A DNA stretch of 64,000 nt from Scatosoma sp900555925 (lineage in GTDB: Bacteria > Bacillota > Clostridia > Christensenellales > Borkfalkiaceae). The translations under genes were made by a program, and so were the position numbers. The stretch is taken from the NCBI GenBank assembly GCA_959603585.1, contig CAUGYD010000007.1:44949-108948 (forward strand), given 5' to 3'. The first letter of the stretch is position 1. The number at the start of each line of letters is the position of its first letter. Shown here piece after piece: positions 42,426 through 50,750 of this stretch. Under the pieces are notes generated by a model. It worked only from the letters and a program-made list of their open reading frames with translations. It was not told the origin of the DNA and made no database searches.

Positions 42426-43522
42426 GCGTTCTCCCGCGTTTTCAGAGCATAATAGACCGCCGCCGCCAATGCGCCCGCGCCCTGAAAAATAAAATAAAAA
42501 ATCGTCATGACGTCATACAGCCGAAAGATGCAGGAGACGATCAAAAAGGGCATAAATAACCCCGAAATCCCGATTTCTTTATCTATCCGACTCCTGAGAT
42601 AGCTCAATCTTCCGCCCTTTTCCAAAAGTTCCTCATTTTCTTTTCCATTCGCGGTTTGTGCTCCGTTCTTTCTGTTGTTTTCCCCGTTTCCTCTATTCGT
42701 TTCCTCGTTTGTCCTGTGCATTTTCCCGTTTTCTCTATTTACTTCCTCATTTGCCCTGTACGTTTCCCTGCTTTCTCTATTCGCTTCTCCATTTGCCCTG
42801 TGCATTTCCCAGCTTTCTCTATTCACTTCCTCATTTATCCTGTGCGTCTCTGTGTTTCCTCTGTTCGCTTTCCCGTTTGTCCTGTACGTCTCTCCGTTCT
42901 CCCTGTTCGCTTCCTCTTTTGTCTCGTGCGTCTCTCCATTTCCTCTGTTCGCGCTGTTGACTTCCATATTTTCCCAACTTTTTTCTATATTTTTCCCGTC
43001 TGCCCCGTTCTTTTCTATTTTTTTTAATTCCAGAACGCAATAGGTATATTTTTGATGAATGAGCCGTGCCAACAATCCAAAGGCGGAAGATAATCCTCCC
43101 ATCGCAACCCAAAGTCCCGCATGCTCCGCAAAGCGTGTGGAATAACAGGCGGCGACGCCGACGGAGAAAAATACAAACGCGGTGATAAAATAGCCGCTGA
43201 AAGCGTCTATGCACCCGCCCATGGGTGAGCTTGTCTTTTTCACGCGGGCGATGTTGCCGTCTACGCAGTCCATAACGAGCCAGAGCTCCACCAATACGAC
43301 GCCGACGACGCGCCAGAGGGCGGAATCGACACAGAGAGCCGCACAGCCCGCCAGTGCGACGAAAATCGAAAGGACGGAAGCGCCCCACGCGGAAAAGCCG
43401 AGATTGATAAACAGGAAGGTAAAGGGAAAGGACAATTTACGTATAATCCATTTTACCCAAAGCGAACTTTTGCTGTTTTTTTTCTTAGGCAAGGAACGGA
43501 CGATTTCTCCCCAGGAATACAT
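42422..43522 (-). CDS. CDP-alcohol phosphatidyltransferase-like protein with 14-residue repeats
   Basis: A 366-aa membrane protein. The CDP-alcohol motif D-xx-D-G-xx-A-R-x8-G-xxx-D-xxx-D is present at 85-110 as Asp85, Asp88, Gly89, Ala92, Arg93, Gly102, Asp106, but the fourth Asp, the proposed catalytic base, is Gly110. Hydrophobic segments flank it. Between them and the last two helices (about 313-360) lies a hydrophilic insert at 192-289 built of seven tandem copies of a 14-residue unit (NREN-x-ETYRTNE-like). The family moves a phospho-alcohol from a CDP-alcohol to a second alcohol; whether this member is active is doubtful. Possible partner: the TagD-like enzyme. Confidence 0.8.
   Translation of the reverse strand: MYSWGEIVRSLPKKKNSKSSLWVKWIIRKLSFPFTFLFINLGFSAWGASVLSIFVALAGCAALCVDSALWRVVGVVLVELWLVMDCVDGNIARVKKTSSPMGGCIDAFSGYFITAFVFFSVGVAACYSTRFAEHAGLWVAMGGLSSAFGLLARLIHQKYTYCVLELKKIEKNGADGKNIEKSWENMEVNSANRGNGETHETKEEANRENGETYRTNGKANRGNTETHRINEEVNRESWEMHRANGEANRESRETYRANEEVNRENGKMHRTNEETNRGNGENNRKNGAQTANGKENEELLEKGGRLSYLRSRIDKEIGISGLFMPFLIVSCIFRLYDVMTIFYFIFQGAGALAAAVYYALKTRENA
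42656..42949 (-). repeat. Seven-copy 42-bp tandem repeat inside the CDP-alcohol transferase gene
   Basis: Seven in-frame units of 42 bp (14 codons), purine-rich on the coding strand, encode residues 192-289. Each unit starts with Asn-Arg followed by Gly/Glu-Asn/Ser. Copies differ by point changes but not in length, so the reading frame is kept. Confidence 0.9.
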
Positions 43523-43538
43523 ATTACCTCCTCGACGG

Positions 43539-44642
43539 TTATTGTCCCGTCAATATTTTTTGCAGCTGCCCGCGGACGACGCGCAAATCGAAACTTTTCA
43601 CTTTATTCCGATTATAGGAAGAAAACGCCTTGCGTTTTTCCTCGTTCAAAGCGAGTTTCTCGATTGCCTCCGCATATCCCTTCACGTCGAATGTCTCTAT
43701 CAGGTATCCGCCCATTCCCTCGTCGATGAGGTCGGTATTTCCCCGAATCCTCGACGCGACCACGGGCTTACCGCAGGCCATCGCTTCCATGAGCGCCACG
43801 GACAGTCCCTCGTGTACGGAAGGCAGAGCGAACAAATCCGCGGAATTGCAGAGCGTTCCTATATCCCGTCTGAATCCGAGCAGATGTACCCGTTCGGACA
43901 ATCCCCGTTCCTCAATGAAGTGTTTAAGTTCTTCCCGTCCTTCTCCGTCCCCCGCGACGATATAATGTACGTTTTTCAAATCCAAGCGAAGCAGCGCTCT
44001 CATTACGGTTTCGTGATTTTTTCTCGGAATGAGTTCGCCGACGGACAAGACGAGAAAATCCCGTTCGGAAAGTCCGAGCTCCCGTCTCAGGTATCGGGGA
44101 TCGGGCGCATAGACAAATTTGGAGGTATCCACGCCGATTCCGTCCACCTTATAAATTTCCCTTGCGTGAAAGGATTTTGCGGCCTCGTAGTCCTCCCGAT
44201 TGATCGTAATGAGCACGTCGGTATATTTCGATAAAAATTTTTCCGCATGATAATACAAAAAGCGTTTCAGGGCGGGAGCGCCTTCGTAGAAATGAAATCC
44301 GTGCGCCATATAGGCGACCCTGCACCCGCATTTTTTCCCCGCGAGCCGCCCCATGAGTCCGCCTACCGGCTCATGACAGAAAACGGTGTCGTATTTTTCT
44401 TTTTGAATGAGTTTTTTCAGCTGCCGATAGGCGCCGAAATTACGGAAGTCATAGGGACTCCTTTGAAAATTCATTCGATACATGCGGAAAGAGAACTCAT
44501 TTCGGAGCTTGGAGAAAAAATCTCCCGTTTCGGAGCAAGCGCATTCCACGGTAAAGCCCTTTTGCTGTAAATCGAGGATATGCGGGACAAGAAAATTCCA
44601 GATCATCGAATCGGTCGTGCAAACGACGAGAATTTTTTCCAT
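43539..44642 (-). CDS. Glycosyltransferase family 4 (EpsD/CapM-like)
   Basis: A 367-aa GT-B transferase. The N-terminal domain reads MEKILVVCTTDSMIWNFLVP and TVFCHEPVGGLMGRLAGKK, then VAYMAHGFHFYEGAP, the signature of the EpsD/CapM subgroup that often adds the second sugar. The donor domain has SVGELIPRKNHETVMRALL and LPSVHEGLSVALMEAMACGK (EX7E). Encoded 16 nt before the CDP-alcohol transferase gene and about 100 bp after the initiating transferase. Confidence 0.93.
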   Translation of the reverse strand: MEKILVVCTTDSMIWNFLVPHILDLQQKGFTVECACSETGDFFSKLRNEFSFRMYRMNFQRSPYDFRNFGAYRQLKKLIQKEKYDTVFCHEPVGGLMGRLAGKKCGCRVAYMAHGFHFYEGAPALKRFLYYHAEKFLSKYTDVLITINREDYEAAKSFHAREIYKVDGIGVDTSKFVYAPDPRYLRRELGLSERDFLVLSVGELIPRKNHETVMRALLRLDLKNVHYIVAGDGEGREELKHFIEERGLSERVHLLGFRRDIGTLCNSADLFALPSVHEGLSVALMEAMACGKPVVASRIRGNTDLIDEGMGGYLIETFDVKGYAEAIEKLALNEEKRKAFSSYNRNKVKSFDLRVVRGQLQKILTGQ

Positions 44643-44744
44643 ATTCCCCCCTATATCGATTATTTTCCCCCTTCCTGCCGTTTTTATCCGTTTTTTATCG
44701 GTAGTTATCTCGTTTCTTATCCGTTTTCTGTTTTTTCTTAACGG

Positions 44745-45473
44745 TCATTGTCTTTCTTCTTGTCGGTCGTTATCCCGATAATTCTTCCCGCAGACCGCGA
44801 GCACTGTTTTTATCATGATTCCCCATTCCCGAAACAGGGAGAAACGTTCTACGGCGCGAAGATTGTATTTCATTTTTTCAGGCAGAATTTTTTCGAGATA
44901 AATGCGGTCCGCCTCCCCGTTTGCCCCGTCCAAAAGAGCGCTCTCGTCCTTGTAATAAATGCTCGCTTCGGAAGTGATTCCCGCAGGCAATAACAAAGTA
45001 GCCCGCATTTCGGGCGTATAGTGAGCGACGTATTTTTCCACTTCGGGCCGAGTCCCGACAAACGTCATTTTTCCCCTCCATACGTCGAGGAGCTGACAGA
45101 CCTCGTCCAGCCTGTACTTTCGGATAAATTTTCCGACGCGGGTAATTCTCGCGTCGTTTTTAACGGTCACTCGCGGACCCGTTTTTTCGGCGTCCGCGAC
45201 CATGGTCCGGAATTTGAAAATGCGAAAAGTTTCGCCGTATCTCGTCACCCGTACCTGTCGAAAGAACACGGGGCCGCGCGAATCGATTTTTATCGATAAG
45301 GCGAGACAGAGAAAGAGCGGAGAGAGTACGACGATGAGGAGGGAAGAAAGGAGGAAGTCGAAAACTCTCTTAAAAAACAGACTGCCCTTTTTCTTTTTGA
45401 GAATATCGTAATATTTCTTTACTTCCTCACACTGCATTTCAGAAGGCAGGGCTTTCCATTTTCTTAAAATCAT
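44745..45473 (-). CDS. Initiating undecaprenyl-phosphate sugar phosphotransferase
   Basis: A 242-aa monotopic sugar transferase (bacterial sugar transferase family, PglC/WcaJ core). It attaches the first sugar-1-phosphate to undecaprenyl phosphate. Blocks: KRVFDFLLSSLLIVVLSPLF (membrane helix, about 35-55), FRIFKFRTMVADAEKTGP, and the catalytic RLDEVCQLLDVWRGKMTFVG with Asp123-Glu124. The start at 45473 gives the WKALPSEMQCEEVKKYYDIL N-terminus seen in clostridial relatives and has a GGGAG site; it overlaps the aminotransferase gene by 35 bp. A second ATG at 45437 is possible. Confidence 0.93.
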   Translation of the reverse strand: MILRKWKALPSEMQCEEVKKYYDILKKKKGSLFFKRVFDFLLSSLLIVVLSPLFLCLALSIKIDSRGPVFFRQVRVTRYGETFRIFKFRTMVADAEKTGPRVTVKNDARITRVGKFIRKYRLDEVCQLLDVWRGKMTFVGTRPEVEKYVAHYTPEMRATLLLPAGITSEASIYYKDESALLDGANGEADRIYLEKILPEKMKYNLRAVERFSLFREWGIMIKTVLAVCGKNYRDNDRQEERQ

Positions 45474-46674
45474 TCAGGTATTCTCCCGCGATTTTTTTAT
45501 AGCGTTCGGCGACGAATTCTATTTCCCGATTCGTCAGTTTTGTATGCAAAGGCAGCGTAATTTCGTTTTCAAAAAAGGCATAGGCGTTGGGATAATCGGA
45601 AATATCGAATCCGAGATTTTTGTAAGCGGTATGCATGGGCAGGGGCTTATAATGCACGTTGCAGGCGATCCCCGCCGCCGCCATTTCGGCTATAATCTCG
45701 TTTCTCTGCTCGTTTGCAATGCCGGGAATCCGCGTGATATATAAATGTCCCGAAGATTCATATTCGTCCGTATAGTGCGAAAGCACCTTTATTCCCGTCC
45801 TTAAAAAAGCGGAATCGTAGAAACGAATGAGCGCCCGCCTTCTGTCCAGCATTTCCCCGTATCTTTCCAACTGCGCGAGGCCCAAAGCGGCGGCGATGTC
45901 GGTCATATTGCATTTATACCAAGGTCCTACAATATTGTATTCCCAAGCGCCGAGTTTGGTCTTTTCCAAAGCGTCTTTTGACTGTCCGTGGAGAGAAAAG
46001 AGCTGTAACATTTTATAAATTTCCTCGTCGTCAATTCCGGGGACTTTCCGCCAAACCAAAGCCCCGCCCTCGGCCGTAGTCAGATTTTTTACGGCATGGA
46101 AAGAAAAGGCGGAAAAATCCGCAAGGCTTCCCGCGGGTTTTCCCTTCCGCCGCGCTCCGAAAGAATGAGCCGTATCCGCAAGAATTGCAACCCTGCCCAG
46201 CGCCTTTTGAATCGGTCCCGAGGGCCGAAAACGAGAACGCATTTTTTCGACGACCTCATAAATGCGTTCATAATCGCAGGGAATGCCGGCTATATCCACG
46301 GGAATAATTGCCTTCGTGCGATCGGTAATTGCATTTTCCAATTTTTCATAATCCATTTCCGGGCGTTCCGACTGAATGTCGACGAGCACGGGCCTCGCCC
46401 CGACGTGACAGATGACGGACGCGGAAGCGGTATAAGTATACGCGGAAGTAATCACTTCGTCCCCCGGACCGACATCCAGAAGGCGCAGAGCCAGCTCGGC
46501 ACAGGCGGTCTGAGAATTCAGACAAACCGCTCTGTTTACGCCGCAGAAAGCGGCTATTTTTCTTTCAAATTCCTTGACCTTCGGCCCGGTCGTAATCCAG
46601 CCGGAACGAAGCACCTCCGCAACCCTTTCTATTTCGAGCTCGGAAATATCCGGCGGAGAAAATTGTACCGTCAT
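45439..46674 (-). CDS. DegT/DnrJ/EryC1/StrS-family sugar aminotransferase
   Basis: A 411-aa PLP-dependent aminotransferase acting on nucleotide-linked keto-sugars. The PLP lysine is Lys196 in SFHAVKNLTTAEGGALV; GDEVITSAYTYTASASVICH and VDIAGIPCDYERIYEV are the usual cofactor and substrate blocks, and the C-terminal IACNVHYKPLPMHTAYKNLG is typical of the PglE/WecE-like group. It would make an amino sugar for the repeat unit, consistent with the sugar transferase encoded directly after it. First gene of the cluster; an AAGAGGTG site precedes the ATG. Confidence 0.93.
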   Translation of the reverse strand: MTVQFSPPDISELEIERVAEVLRSGWITTGPKVKEFERKIAAFCGVNRAVCLNSQTACAELALRLLDVGPGDEVITSAYTYTASASVICHVGARPVLVDIQSERPEMDYEKLENAITDRTKAIIPVDIAGIPCDYERIYEVVEKMRSRFRPSGPIQKALGRVAILADTAHSFGARRKGKPAGSLADFSAFSFHAVKNLTTAEGGALVWRKVPGIDDEEIYKMLQLFSLHGQSKDALEKTKLGAWEYNIVGPWYKCNMTDIAAALGLAQLERYGEMLDRRRALIRFYDSAFLRTGIKVLSHYTDEYESSGHLYITRIPGIANEQRNEIIAEMAAAGIACNVHYKPLPMHTAYKNLGFDISDYPNAYAFFENEITLPLHTKLTNREIEFVAERYKKIAGEYLNDFKKMESPAF

Positions 46675-47133
46675 AAAACACCTCTTTCAGATAGTATTTA
46701 TCATTTCATAATATTTTATCCCGCCTTTTCCCGCTTCTTCATCGTTCTCCGTTTTTCGCTCTTTGGCTCCACCCTTTTTAAGTTCCCGCTTCTATCTTCT
46801 TCTTTCTCCGCTTTTTCCTCTTTTTATCTGTTCCCGTTTTTTTCGTTTCCCCCTAAAATGCTTTTTTTACCTCATTCAATTTCTTCCGCCTCCGTTTGCC
46901 CGTCTCTATTTCCGCAGTCTCTGCTTCCTCCCTCTCATCTTCTTTCGTCTCTGCTTTCCCAGCCTTCTCTTCCTCTGCTTCTGTTTTCCCTGCCTCCCTT
47001 TCCTCCGTCTCCGTTTCCTCTTGATTTTATATTCTCTCAATCTCTTTTCCTCAGCCCGTCCGCCTTTTTTGTTTCCAAGTTCCGATAACCCCCTCTGTCT
47101 TTTCGTTTTAATTTTTTACCTGTTTATTGCAAC
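46675..47133 (-). other. Purine-biased, low-complexity leader before the polysaccharide cluster
   Basis: About 460 bp that are almost all purine on the minus strand. One frame (about 47028 down to 46860) is open for some 55 codons, rich in Glu, Lys, Ala and Thr and ending in a stop, but it has no start codon, so it may be a gene remnant. No consensus promoter was found; a TAAAAT-like -10 lies near 46720. Confidence 0.45.
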
Positions 47134-47170
47134 AAAAAAAAGGACGCATGTTTCCATACGTCCTTTTTTT
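47134..47170 (-). terminator. Terminator of the ThuA/oxidoreductase operon
   Basis: A 9-bp stem with a GAAA tetraloop (47142-47163) flanked by A and T runs; on the minus strand seven or more T follow. It starts 12 bp after the ThuA stop. Confidence 0.9.
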
Positions 47171-47181
47171 CTTATTCTGTT

Positions 47182-47904
47182 TTAATCCTTCACGCTGAAT
47201 TCTTCCACATGCGGACAGCAGATTTTTTCGAGAAGCGGTCCCGCGGGAGCCACATATTCGCAAGCCTGTAACAGCAGCTTTTGCACGGCGGGCAGTTTAT
47301 ACGTGGGATAGGTTTCGTGACCGGGGTTGAAATAAAAGAGTTTCCCCCGTCCCCGCTTAAAGACGCAGCCGCCGCGAAGGACCTCGCCGCCCTTAAACCA
47401 ACCCACATAAACCAATTCATCGGGCGTGGGAATATCGAAAGGTTCTCCGTACATTTCCTCGTGCGGAATATCGATAAATTCTCCTAATCCATGCGCGATG
47501 GGATGCGTAGGATCGACGCACCATAACCGTTCGTATTCGGCGTCCTCCCTCCATTTCAGAGAACAGGACGTTCCCAATAACTTTTTGAACATTTTAGAAT
47601 CGTGGGCGGAGTGTAAAAATACCATACCCATGCCGCGCAGAGCCCTGTCTGCGACCTTGGAAATCACCTCGTCCGCGACGGCGAGATGATACCAATGTCC
47701 CCACCAGAACATCACATCGGTGGAGTCGATGATTTCATCCGTGAGCTGCTCGGCCCCCTTGTCATTCAGAGTCACGAGCGTGGTTTCATGTCCCGCCTTT
47801 TTCAAAAACTCCGCGATACAAACTCCCATGCCCTCGGGATAGGCTTTTTTTCCCTCTTCCGAGTCCATGGCCGCATTGTGTTCGCATACCACGGTAACTT
47901 TCAT
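47182..47904 (-). CDS. ThuA-domain protein
   Basis: A 240-aa protein of the ThuA (trehalose utilisation) family, a class I glutamine amidotransferase-like fold. MKVTVVCEHN, YPEGMGVCIAEFLKKAGHET, DVMFWWGHWYHLAVADEVI and the LHSAHDSKMFKKLLG block fit the family; KLFYFNPGHETYPTYKLPAV near the end contains the conserved GHE. The ATG at 47904 has an AGGAGATT site. ThuA proteins act with Gfo/Idh/MocA oxidoreductases on 3-keto sugars in some bacteria, and two such enzymes are encoded upstream in the same operon. Last gene of that operon. Confidence 0.88.
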   Translation of the reverse strand: MKVTVVCEHNAAMDSEEGKKAYPEGMGVCIAEFLKKAGHETTLVTLNDKGAEQLTDEIIDSTDVMFWWGHWYHLAVADEVISKVADRALRGMGMVFLHSAHDSKMFKKLLGTSCSLKWREDAEYERLWCVDPTHPIAHGLGEFIDIPHEEMYGEPFDIPTPDELVYVGWFKGGEVLRGGCVFKRGRGKLFYFNPGHETYPTYKLPAVQKLLLQACEYVAPAGPLLEKICCPHVEEFSVKD

Positions 47905-47930
47905 ATGGATAATCTCCTTGTCTTTCGGAC

Positions 47931-49013
47931 TCAATCGAAATAGTAAGGTTTACCCGTCCTGTCGGACTCGTAAATTCCTTCGAGAATCTGCGTGACGACA
48001 GCCGCCTGATCCGCCGTGACATATAATTTCCCTTTTCCGAGGACGGCATTCGTGAAGGTGACAGCCTCAATATCTTCGGGGGCGCCCGCACCCGTTCCCT
48101 CAAAGAACGCAACCGCACCGCCGCTCAAATCGGGGGTAATCATAGCCTGTTTTCCGCCGATGACGGTATTGATTCTCAACCCGTCGAGCATATCGGCGCC
48201 CGCCTTATCTCCGCAGATCGTGGTCACGGCTTCTATGGGATTTGCCATATTCAAAGCCCAGCTGGATTTCAGATTGATGAGCGCACCGTTTTTCATGACG
48301 ACGAAGCCGAAAGCGCTGTCCTCCGCCGTAAATTTTTCGGTATCCCAATCGCCCCAGATATTTCCGGTATTCTTCTGTTGATTGAGTTTATGGAAAGTCT
48401 TTCCGACGCAGAAAGCGGGCTCGTAATTGTTCATCATGAACAAAGTAAGATCGAGCGCATGCGTGCCGATATCGATAAGCGGACCGCCGCCCTGTTTTTC
48501 TTTATCGATGAACACGCCCCAGGTAGGAACGGCGCGGCGGCGGATGGCAATCGCTTCCGCATAGTAAATGTCGCCAAACATGCCGGCTTCGGCCTGTTGT
48601 TTGAGGTAGAGAGAATCCTTACGGTATCTGTTCTGATAACCGATGGTTAAAACCTTGCCGGCCTTGTCGCGGGCGGCGAGCATCTTTTTCGCCTCTTCGT
48701 AATTCATGGCCATGGGCTTTTCGCACATGACATGTTTTCCCGCTTGCAGTGCAGCCACGGTAATTTCGCAATGCGAACAGTTGGGCGTAAGAACAAAGAC
48801 CGCGTCGATGCTCTCATCTTTCAAAAGCTCCTTGTAATCCGTGTATACTTTTGCGCCGGGGACGCCGTACTCCTTGCAAGCCTTTTCCGCGCGTTCCTCG
48901 ATAATGTCGCAAAAAGCCACCATTTCCGCGGCGGGGTTGCGTTTTTGTGCAGGCAGGTGTTTGCCGTTCGCAATTCCGCCGCAGCCGATAAAGCCCATTC
49001 TTACCTTGTTCAT
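47931..49013 (-). CDS. Gfo/Idh/MocA-family oxidoreductase
   Basis: A 360-aa NAD(P)-dependent dehydrogenase. The Rossmann motif is MGFIGCGGIANGKHLPA at the N-terminus; HVMCEKPMAMNYEEAKKML holds the conserved EKP; the C-terminal domain has GGGPLIDIGTHALDLTLFMM with the catalytic DxGxH. Substrates are sugars, inositols or glycosides oxidised at a hydroxyl, often C3. It is 26 bp before the ThuA gene and 14 bp after the isomerase gene. Confidence 0.93.
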   Translation of the reverse strand: MNKVRMGFIGCGGIANGKHLPAQKRNPAAEMVAFCDIIEERAEKACKEYGVPGAKVYTDYKELLKDESIDAVFVLTPNCSHCEITVAALQAGKHVMCEKPMAMNYEEAKKMLAARDKAGKVLTIGYQNRYRKDSLYLKQQAEAGMFGDIYYAEAIAIRRRAVPTWGVFIDKEKQGGGPLIDIGTHALDLTLFMMNNYEPAFCVGKTFHKLNQQKNTGNIWGDWDTEKFTAEDSAFGFVVMKNGALINLKSSWALNMANPIEAVTTICGDKAGADMLDGLRINTVIGGKQAMITPDLSGGAVAFFEGTGAGAPEDIEAVTFTNAVLGKGKLYVTADQAAVVTQILEGIYESDRTGKPYYFD

Positions 49014-49027
49014 TTTCCTTTTCTCCT

Positions 49028-49759
49028 TTATTTACCGAATTTTTTCATATTTTCCAGACTGCGGCGGAGGTATTCTTCCTCTCCGCAGGGGAATTTTTCC
49101 ACTTCGAGCACCGCCCATTCGATACCCTGGCGATTCGCCTCGTCAAATACGGCGGGCATGTCAACGGCGCCTTCGCCTACCACGGGCTGGGCGGCTTCCC
49201 GCGCATTTTCCTTTGCCGCTTCCTTGATATGGACAAACGAAAGTTTTCCTTTCAATTCCCGCATTTTTTCTACGGCATCGAGTCCCGCGACCGTAGCCCA
49301 GAACACATCGAGTTCCGCTTTGAGTCCGTCCACGTCTTTGAGAATTTTTCCGACATAATCCCTTCCGTTTTCAAATTCATGCGCATGGTTATGGTAGCCG
49401 AACCCCACGCCGCGGGCGTCGAGTATCGCTTTTGCTTTCTTTGTACTCTCGACGAGAGCCGCATATTTTTCGGGCTCTTCAAATTCTGCAACCCCCACCC
49501 AGGGAATAAAGACATACTTGATTCCGAGCGCGTCGATAAAGGGTAAACTTTCCTCAATCGCTTCGGGCCGAATGTGCGCCGAAATTCCGAGAAGCCGATA
49601 CTTTTCGAGCAATGCTTTCATTTCTTCGGGAGTCTTGCCGTAAAATCCGGCGAATTCCACTCCGTCGTAGCCCGCTTCGGAGACTCTCCGAAGCACTTCT
49701 TCGGCGCCGTCCCGCCCTGCGGTTTCTCTTAAACTATATAACTGAACGCCATATTTCAT
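49028..49759 (-). CDS. Sugar phosphate isomerase/epimerase-type TIM barrel protein (243 aa)
   Basis: A 243-aa protein of the AP-endonuclease 2 / xylose-isomerase-like fold. MKYGVQLYSLRETAGRDGAE, YDGVEFAGFYGKTPEEMKAL and GVGFGYHNHAHEFENGRDYV (metal-binding His/Glu) are typical of IolE/IolI-like proteins. GELDVFWATVAGLD-like sequence (KAELDVFWATVAGLDAVEK) provides further acidic ligands. The ATG at 49759 lies directly after the upstream stop (TAACGATG). In 3-keto-glycoside pathways such proteins catalyse elimination or epimerisation steps; that role is inferred here from context. Confidence 0.88.
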   Translation of the reverse strand: MKYGVQLYSLRETAGRDGAEEVLRRVSEAGYDGVEFAGFYGKTPEEMKALLEKYRLLGISAHIRPEAIEESLPFIDALGIKYVFIPWVGVAEFEEPEKYAALVESTKKAKAILDARGVGFGYHNHAHEFENGRDYVGKILKDVDGLKAELDVFWATVAGLDAVEKMRELKGKLSFVHIKEAAKENAREAAQPVVGEGAVDMPAVFDEANRQGIEWAVLEVEKFPCGEEEYLRRSLENMKKFGK

Positions 49760-49761
49760 CG

Positions 49762-50733
49762 TTATGCCCACCACATATTTTCGTTATTTTCGGTGATGAT
49801 ACTTTCTTTCACCAGCTTGATTGCTTTTTCCAGTCCTTCTTTCGGAGACATTAAACCGTCCTCGTGCTCAATGGAAATAGAGTCGTCGTATCCCGCCACT
49901 TTGAGCGCGGAGAAAATCTGTTTCCAAAGCCCTATATCGTGTCCGTAACCGAGGGTACGGAAGGACCATGAACGCCCTTTCGCTTCGGTGAAGGATTTGG
50001 TATCGAGTACGCCGTTTTTGCGGATATTGTGTTCGATGAGCTGGGTATCCTTGGCGTGGAAGTAGTAAATCGCGCCGGCATCGCCGAGATCGCGGATGAC
50101 CTCCGGCATATCCATTCCCTGCCAGAACAGATGAGAGGGATCGATATTCGCGCCGATGAGTTTCCCGACCGCCTCGCGGAGTCTCAAAAGAGTGGCGGGA
50201 TTATATACGCAGAAGCCCGGGTGCAATTCGAGCGCAATTCTCTTTACGCCGCAATCCGCCGCAAACTTGACGGCCTTTTTCCAATAGGGAATGAGTACCT
50301 CGTTCCACTGCCATTCGAGTACCTTGGGATAATCGGGCGGCCAAGCGCAGGTTACCCAAGACGGCGCCTTTGCGTCGGGATCGGAGCCGGGGCACCCGGA
50401 AAAAGTAACGATTCTGTCTATTCCGATCTGTCCCGCGAGAATGCACGCGGCCTCGAAATCCGCCTCAAATTTTTCCGCGACGGACTTATCGGGATGTACG
50501 CAATTCCCGTGCACGGCCAAAGCGGAGATACCCATATTGTATTTCTTAAACGTTCCGAGGAGCTCCTCGCGCGCTTTTTTGTCCTTGCTTAAAACGAGCG
50601 CGTCCGCATGAGCTTTCCCGGGGTATCCGCCCACTCCGAGTTCGAATTCGTCGACGCCCAGCCCTGAGAGATATTTCAGACTTTCGTCGAGACTGTAATC
50701 GCCGAGGATACCGCTTACGACACTGACTTTCAT
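49762..50733 (-). CDS. Sugar phosphate isomerase/epimerase-type TIM barrel protein (323 aa)
   Basis: A 323-aa TIM barrel of the AP-endonuclease 2 family, longer than its neighbour. MKVSVVSGILGDYSLDESLK, ALAVHGNCVHPDKSVAEKFE, RIALELHPGFCVYNPATLL, GANIDPSHLFWQGMD and the late SISIEHEDGLM blocks hold the metal-binding Glu, Asp and His residues. It is encoded between the second Gfo/Idh/MocA gene (17 bp) and the shorter barrel protein (2 bp). The pairing of two barrels with two oxidoreductases suggests successive steps in one pathway. Confidence 0.88.
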   Translation of the reverse strand: MKVSVVSGILGDYSLDESLKYLSGLGVDEFELGVGGYPGKAHADALVLSKDKKAREELLGTFKKYNMGISALAVHGNCVHPDKSVAEKFEADFEAACILAGQIGIDRIVTFSGCPGSDPDAKAPSWVTCAWPPDYPKVLEWQWNEVLIPYWKKAVKFAADCGVKRIALELHPGFCVYNPATLLRLREAVGKLIGANIDPSHLFWQGMDMPEVIRDLGDAGAIYYFHAKDTQLIEHNIRKNGVLDTKSFTEAKGRSWSFRTLGYGHDIGLWKQIFSALKVAGYDDSISIEHEDGLMSPKEGLEKAIKLVKESIITENNENMWWA

Positions 50734-50750
50734 AATTTTTTACCCCTTTT

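Noticed and set aside
42650..43000. The 42-bp array as a CRISPR array
   Set aside because: Units adjoin directly with no unique spacers, the frame is kept through all of them, and no cas gene is near.
46096..47088. A 330-codon plus-strand frame over the aminotransferase start and its leader
   Set aside because: Its first half is antisense to the aminotransferase; the second is a Ser/Pro/Leu/Phe low-complexity readout of the pyrimidine strand.
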